The translations under genes and the position numbers were made by a program. A model generated the notes under the pieces. It searched no databases and had not been told where the DNA came from. It saw only the letters and a list, made by a program, of their open reading frames with translations. From Limnoperna fortunei (Eukaryota; Mollusca; Bivalvia; Mytilida; Modiolidae), in assembly GCA_944474755.1 (NCBI GenBank), contig OX104115.1:34111080-34175079 (forward strand): a stretch of 64,000 nucleotides of DNA. Direction: 5' to 3'. Of this stretch, positions 58,156 through 64,000 are shown piece by piece. The stretch's first letter is position 1; each line of letters starts with the position of its first letter.

Positions 58156-58459
58156 TAATTACACTTCATACTAAAGTGCTGGCTTTTGATTGGTCAATAG
58201 ACAGTGCATTTTTTCACACATTTTCTGACTTTTACTGTGTGCATGGGGATTTGTATTGATTTTGGAATAACAAGTGTATCCGGCAAAGAGTTGCCCTGTG
58301 TGCTTTGGGAAATTTTCATCCATCGACTGGTATTTGTCACCAATACCCTTCCAGACATGATATTTATCTGTTCATTATCTAATATGTTTCTACATCTTTT
58401 TAACAATATTGCGTGCATTGTAATTATGAATATTATAAGCCAAAGATTTTTATGCAAAA
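58156..58459. other. Overlapping sense and antisense short frames, not supported
   Basis: Two open frames on opposite strands cover 58194-58491. Neither has a recognisable domain or splice context. Confidence 0.35.
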
Positions 58460-58562
58460 GGTCAGTGTTTCTTTATGGGATTCATCCCTAAAGAAACTAG
58501 ACGTCCATGATATAGCTGAACAATTGCTGAAAGTGGATTAAACCCCATTCAAACAACCAAAT
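58460..58562 (+). mobile_element. SINE tail fragment
   Basis: AACTAGACGTCCATGATATA, GCTGAACAATTGCTGAAAGT and AACCCCATTCAAACAACCAA match the tail of the SINE family. Confidence 0.75.
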
Positions 58563-59429
58563 ACCTAGTCAGAGAATTCTGTCGTCTAACGCTTTTTGAT
58601 ACTTTGATAAGCGCGTGGGACTAATGTAAGACATTTTAGAGCGCGGTGGTGGGGTTTATTTAATAATTTTATCATGAAAGAAATATACAAAATTCAATTA
58701 ATCACTAATCAATAGACAGAAAACAAATTACTCTAAAACAACTAAATGCAAAAATCAGAAAAGAAACATACGAATTTAATTTGTACCCACAACCTGATCG
58801 TTAAGATCATACTGTAAAGATTGTTATGTCAACTGCGTAATAAATAAATCTAAATAAAAACACGATTAATATAGACATTTTTTTTAATCAAAAATAATCT
58901 TTTCATTAAACAAATTCTTCTCGTTAATGTAAGAAAGTTGAATTAAACTTTAAACATTGCTCCTGTTACCTGAAACACTTACAAAAATATTATTATTTAA
59001 TCGACTCCCCCTTTAATAAATTAAATAATACTTTCAAACCTATACATTGAGGTAAAATTATTCTTGACATTATAAGAATATTATCTACCAAACTTCCTAA
59101 TATCTTTTATCATTTTTGAAAAACAAAAAAGATATTCAGAGCCATAATAAATTTACATTTTGTTAAATAGCATCACAATGTAACCATATTTGCAGTTATG
59201 TGCCATGATGAATAAACACATATTTATTTATTTAAGTCCTGTTATGTTTGTTTTTTTTTAATAAATTAAGTTTACGTTTTACATCTTAAGCAGGATGAGA
59301 TGACGAAATTTAGATTGTTGTGTTGTAAACATGATTAATTTAAGTTTTATGTACTTTGTTTTTATTTCTCATTTTATAAATATTTTGAATAAAAACATTT
59401 TCTTTAGTTAGATGTCGTTGTTTCTAAAC
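58563..59429. other. AT-rich gap
   Basis: Nothing supportable. Confidence 0.35.
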
Positions 59430-59716
59430 AATAACTGATGATTTGTTTGTTTTTATGATGTTTTAACGTCACTTTCAGCAATTTTTCAGCTATTTCATGA
59501 CGTCCAGTTTTTATTGGGGGAGGAAACAGGAGTACCAGGAGAAAACCCCCGACCTGCGGTAGGAAAACTGGCAATCCTTGTCAATTAAGATTGGAGTCGA
59601 GTACACCGTGCCTGCAGTGAGAATCGAACCCGCAATCTCAGTGTTGACAGACCACGTGATCAATAGTAGACGAACTACTTTAACCACTCGGCTACCGAGG
59701 CCCCAATAACTGATGA
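59430..59716 (-). mobile_element. Full-length tRNA-derived SINE with 12 bp TSD
   Basis: AATAACTGATGA at 59430-59441 and 59705-59716 is a perfect target duplication around 263 bp. The order is the same as in the copy at 22827, with close identity in head, core (GGTCGGGGGTTTTCTCC on the minus strand) and tail. The two copies are probably from the same young subfamily. Confidence 0.9.
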
Positions 59717-59769
59717 AGATGAATGTATATAAATATATGTCTATAAATACTTTATTATATATAATATAG

Positions 59770-60025
59770 TCTTTTATAAACAATGTGCAGCGTTAAATAA
59801 CATAAACACAATTACACAAAATAAGTGTTACATTATAGCGTAAATCTAGCGCTTTCATCCATCATGGGACTTTTCAAGATGTCGTTGTTTTGAAACAACA
59901 AGTGATGAAGAGATATAAATCTTGAAAAATCCCACGATGGATTAAAGCGCTAGATTTTCGTAATAATGTGACACTTTGTGTAATCGTTTTATGTTATATA
60001 TATTGCAACACTACTGTACATGCTA
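59770..60025. mobile_element. Foldback/MITE with ~110 bp arms
   Basis: AAATCTAGCGCTTTCATCCA with TCATGGGACTTTTCAAGAT on the left pairs with ATCTTGAAAAATCCCACGA and TGGATTAAAGCGCTAGATTT on the right. The outer parts also pair (ATAACATAAACACAATTACAC against GTGTAATCGTTTTATGTTAT). The loop holds GTTGTTTTGAAACAAC, itself a hairpin. Non-coding. Confidence 0.85.
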
Positions 60026-62369
60026 TTGTTATCTGACGCTGGATGTGATACCTGAAGGAGAAATAGTTTGGTGAATAATAAATAGAATTCAGAATAAGTT
60101 TAAAGAACTCGTGGATAGTAATAAGACCAATCATACACTGACTTCCCCTGCACGTTTTACGTAATATTATCAATTAAATGTCATTGTAAAGTATACAAAA
60201 CTGAAATATAAAATCCCGCCTCATATCGTGCTTATCTTTTTCACTAAAGCCCAAGAAAGAAATGAAATTTAATTTATATTACACTTTTTCTTAGCCTTGT
60301 GCAATGTCTTGCTTAGCTGCATCACGTGACATAAAGATTTAATATTTGAATTTGTGGGTTTTGAGAGGTGGTATTTTGACAAAGAACTTTATCATATTTC
60401 AAATGACCATTAATTTCAATTTAAAAGGCTCTTAATGGTATTTATGTGTAATTTCCTATTTGTGACTTCCCTGGTTAATTGTCGACTTTGATTACTACAT
60501 TACTGTGATATATCAGGGGCAATTCAAAATAGACTTTTATATAGTCTAACTGCAAGTTTATTTCTAGCCTATGTACGAGATCTGAACCAGGAACTCCGGA
60601 AAAAGGAAAATACAAAAATAGACATCCGACATTCTCACCATTTATCTGATTCTACAACATAAGTTCACAGAACACAAAAAAATCTTAGAAACATCAGTCA
60701 AAACCTTTGTGACGCACAGTTCTTTCGGATTTTACCAGACAATAGATTCCTTTTTTTTCAAAGCACTTACCGTTTTGTTTTACTACACATAACCCCATAA
60801 TTATAATATTTATATTATTATACATGTAGATAGATTTTTAGATTATAGTTTTAATCAAAGATTCTAATTTGGATTGTCTTTGTTTTCTCGACACATCAAC
60901 GACTACAAAACCCTATAAATCAACCAAAAGAATTGATCGTTTGCTGTATTAAAGTTAAAAAAACTTGTTTTACCCTTCAAACAATAGGACAGAAATGGGA
61001 AAATATATGATTTTACTTTGAAATATTATTTGAAATATATACACTCGCCTATGTATTTTTTGTTTCTTTAAGGTCTGATAAAAAAGCATCAATCCTGGGT
61101 ACAGTTTATTTAGCGTGCCTATGGGTCGGGTTCATTTTTTATATGCATATAAATTTAGCGAATGGTCGTATATAACATGAAGCACACATTATGTCAAACT
61201 GACAAAAACATGCAAAAATCCGTATTCTCTTCGACAGTTTTCAAGATTTCTTGACTTGTACAATTATGTTCCGGAAAGACGAAAGACTTCCGTCGAAAGT
61301 TTTTTGAGAGAATAATTACATATTCAAACAGCTGCAATGCACCGTTTTTTCAAAAATTGCGCTCGATTTATAACAAAATAAGATTTTCGGATTTGTACTA
61401 CCTATAAATGTCGTCCGCGTTGCTAACACGATTTCGAGAGCCTCCCATTCATTATGTTGCACAATTTCGATTTTTTTTTTAATAGACACAGTTCAATCGT
61501 TCTAGATAATGATTACACGGCTTTCAATTCAATACAATATAAAACAACTTTAGAAAGTAAGAAATATGAAAGAACAACTTTTTATGTTTATATCTTTTAA
61601 CAAAGGAAAGGTCATATTGTGGGTAATTATGACCTTGATCCTGTTCATGTTAAAATTTGATCCGTTTAATAATATAGACATATCAGAGAAAAAGTATTGT
61701 GATGTCTTCTGCATAGATCATCAAATAGGACGTTTATGACACTTAACCTTTTGATCTTTGCATATATTATTAATGCAAATAATGCATTTATAATTTTAGA
61801 TATGAATATTTGTAAAGTTACTGAGATTTTACAATAAATTATAATGATCCGAAATAACTCTTGTAAGAAAGGTCCATAACTTGTCTGCCATATCAAAATC
61901 TTAGTAGCCTTCACATTTTTGTCCGGGATTTAGTCTATATTTTTTCTAATTATGGAGAAAAACCGCACAATATATATTTTTTTAAATAGAACTTGACCGT
62001 CAAGGGAAATTAGTCCTCCAATAATTGTTTTCGAAAATCATGTGATTAAAATTCATACCGAGAAACCATATTGCGTTGGAGAAACAAGTTCATGATCTTT
62101 GGAATAACCATAGTGAATGGAAATCAAAATAAAGGTAATGTTTGAAACGGGTGTTAAAATAGTTCGTTACTGTTATAAGGTATGTGGATTAACTTATATA
62201 ACTGACAGGAATGTAAGAATCTATAGCAACCACGATCAAATCAGGATCTTTGAGGACATTATTCTTCATCTTCTAGTATTGTGGTAAAATGTTTGGTAAA
62301 TTATTAAGAACTTGTATTAGTTATAGTTTACTGAAATATACGTAAACATTATGTGTTTGACTGTATTAT
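60026..62369. other. AT-rich region without recognised features
   Basis: Only short open frames without motifs. No inverted or tandem repeat was spotted. Confidence 0.35.
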
Positions 62370-62475
62370 AGGAATTACGCCACATTCAGCAATTTTTAGC
62401 TATATCGTGTCGTCCGGTTGTTATTTGGAGGGTACGTCGGGTACCAAGTGAAAACCCCAAAATTCAGACAACATA
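62370..62475 (-). mobile_element. Decayed SINE tail and core
   Basis: ACGCCACATTCAGCAATTTTT, AGCTATATCGTGTCGTCCGG and GTCGGGTACCAAGTGAAAACC resemble the reverse complement of the SINE tail. Confidence 0.6.
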
Positions 62476-63150
62476 ATAAAAATGCGACCGGTTGGAACAT
62501 TATGAAGAGACAACGAAACCAGGAATAATTACATGTATAACTCGTAGTTTACTAATTAAATCAGATCCAGTTAACACAAAGCAACTGTAACCAAATTTTA
62601 TTTTGATTGACTGATTGAATGTTTGCTTAATGTGCAGCGGACAATATTTCAGCTGTGTTTAGGATGAAAACATCAACTAAAAACCCTTATAAATCAACGG
62701 GCAAAATTGATCGCTCCTTTGGAAAAAAATTTGACTGCCACTGAAAAAGTACGCCTATAGGGTAGAGGCTAAAAATTTAGCGGCTACAATGGGTTTACCT
62801 GTTTCGAACTCAACGTTAGTGGACTTTCGACGACATTGTTTATAAAACCAGTGAAACCTTATACAGCGATATACCTCTAACCTGTCGGCTGTTTGGTTCC
62901 TCATGGCGAAGAAACGTCTTTTTCCAAAATACAAATCTAAACGTATCATATAATGGTCGATTTTTGATTGGAGCAAAGACGGACTTTAAGCAAACGATAA
63001 ACCCAATAGATCAGGGGTTTACTAATTTTATTATTTTGTTGCATTGAAATTTAATAGGGAATAAAACGTAGGTGTGTTTAAAGTAAGCATTCATCAGCCA
63101 CGGATTTCAGTCGCCCTGTTGTGTTTTAATCTTAACAGTTTATATACCTG
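62476..63150. other. Gap
   Basis: The antisense frame 62755-62976 contains a Cys/Arg-rich stretch but no domain that I can name. Confidence 0.35.
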
Positions 63151-63334
63151 TGTTGTTTTCTAGTGGAATCGGGTTGGCCAGTTCTGGTCGAAGGTCGGGT
63201 GTTCGAACCTGGTACTGCTGCTGCTGTATTGCCACAGATAAGAATGAACTCGGTAATAAAGCTGAAAACTAAATTTCAGCCTCATTGCAACAAACGAAAA
63301 ACAGTTTCTTTGCATTTTGTCCGGTTGCACGACA

Positions 63335-63740
63335 TGCAAACTCCTCCTACAGTTTCCATCCAAGATCTCTAAAAACTCTTAAGATTGCACATGTATTGAA
63401 GTTGTGCTCCTGCTATTTTGGCAGTGTTCCGGGATTTTTTCCTAATTTTGAAGCCTTGGTAACTTAGTTATTCTTCAGAACATTACAGAAGATGGTACCT
63501 ATTTGTGTAACCAACTCCTCCTACGGTTTTCAACCCAAATCCCTGAAACTTCAAAGAAAAATTGCACATGTATTGAGGTTATCCACCTGCTATTTTGGAA
63601 GTGTTTCGGGAGTTTTTCCCCAATTTTCCAGCCTTGGGAAGATAGTAATTTTTCAAACATTTGCAGAAGACGGTACCTATTTTGTGTAATAAACTCCTCC
63701 TACATTTTTTACACAGACCCAAAAACCTTCTTTTAACAAA
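63335..63740 (+). repeat. Tandem 174-179 bp core repeats (2.3 units)
   Basis: AACTCCTCCTAC occurs at 63339, 63513 and 63692. Each unit carries ATTGCACATGTATTGA, CCTGCTATTTTGG and GGTACCTAT. The anchor matches that of the family-3 core array at 16060, so this is probably a distant relative of that pearl-like family. The element ends were not found. Confidence 0.75.
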
Positions 63741-64000
63741 TTGTAAACCATTCCCTTTTTATTTAGGCACTTGGTTTGCAATCCGGTCATTTTGCGATTT
63801 CTTCTATTATAAAGGTTGATGTAGCCTCATTAATGCTCGTTAAACCAGTTGATTACGTATAAGGGATACCAAGGACATAAGTTTGCCGAAGTGGGACTGC
63901 AAAACTTACCAAAGCATGCACGGTGCCATTTAGCTGATCCACGTCAAAATTTAACAGCTTTAAGTTATAAGTTGTTTCAATTTTTTTACTGTTATACACA

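Noticed and set aside
58194..58491. Overlapping 87- and 95-codon frames on opposite strands
   Set aside because: Complementary open frames in AT-rich DNA next to foldbacks and a SINE tail; neither shows a motif.

Overview
The window is AT-rich animal DNA dominated by decayed transposable elements, with one credible host gene. Several things point to a bivalve mollusc: tRNA-derived SINEs with a conserved GGGTACTCCGGCTTCCTCC-type core, pearl/Helentron-like elements built on 146-175 bp core repeats, many LINE relics, and a SWIM-finger DDE transposase. A Mytilus-like (mytilid) source is a guess from remembered repeat motifs, not something I could check.

Layout. 1-1 kb: 3' part of a frameshifted transposase. 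1-5.1 kb: SINE pieces, a Helentron-like element with a 156-162 bp core array, and an antisense LINE endonuclease relic. 5.6-6.65 kb: a dispersed repeat that recurs at 39.5-40.8 kb. 7-13.2 kb: a LINE reverse transcriptase and several foldback elements. 14.3-17.9 kb: a foldback element with target-site duplication (TSD) containing a LINE, which itself contains a Helentron-like element. 18-24.5 kb: a helicase relic, a TSD-flanked MITE, a MULE-like transposase relic, an intact SINE and arrays of small hairpins. 24.7-30.6 kb: five head-to-tail Helentron-like units. 30.9-33.8 kb: nested SINEs and MITE, hairpin arrays and a 165 bp tandem repeat. 34-38.4 kb: a LINE split by a second Helentron-like family carrying six copies of an exact 146 bp repeat. 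39.5-44.3 kb: dispersed repeats and SINE fragments. 45.1-51.3 kb: exons of a probable single-pass membrane protein with a C-type-lectin-like domain, with an antisense retroelement relic in an intron. 51.8-64 kb: a degenerate minisatellite, long quiet stretches, nested foldbacks, one intact SINE and another core-repeat array.

How the parts relate. No metabolic or operon logic is visible. The strongest story is structural. Three Helentron-like families share one plan: a 5' terminal repeat that recurs inverted just inside the 3' end, a 3' hairpin, and variable numbers of core repeats. One family forms a tandem array whose empty target site survives in an adjacent duplicated unit. Foldback elements with 8-10 bp TSDs suggest MULE- or hAT-like mobilisation. 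All boundaries come from reading by eye. No alignment or database search was possible.
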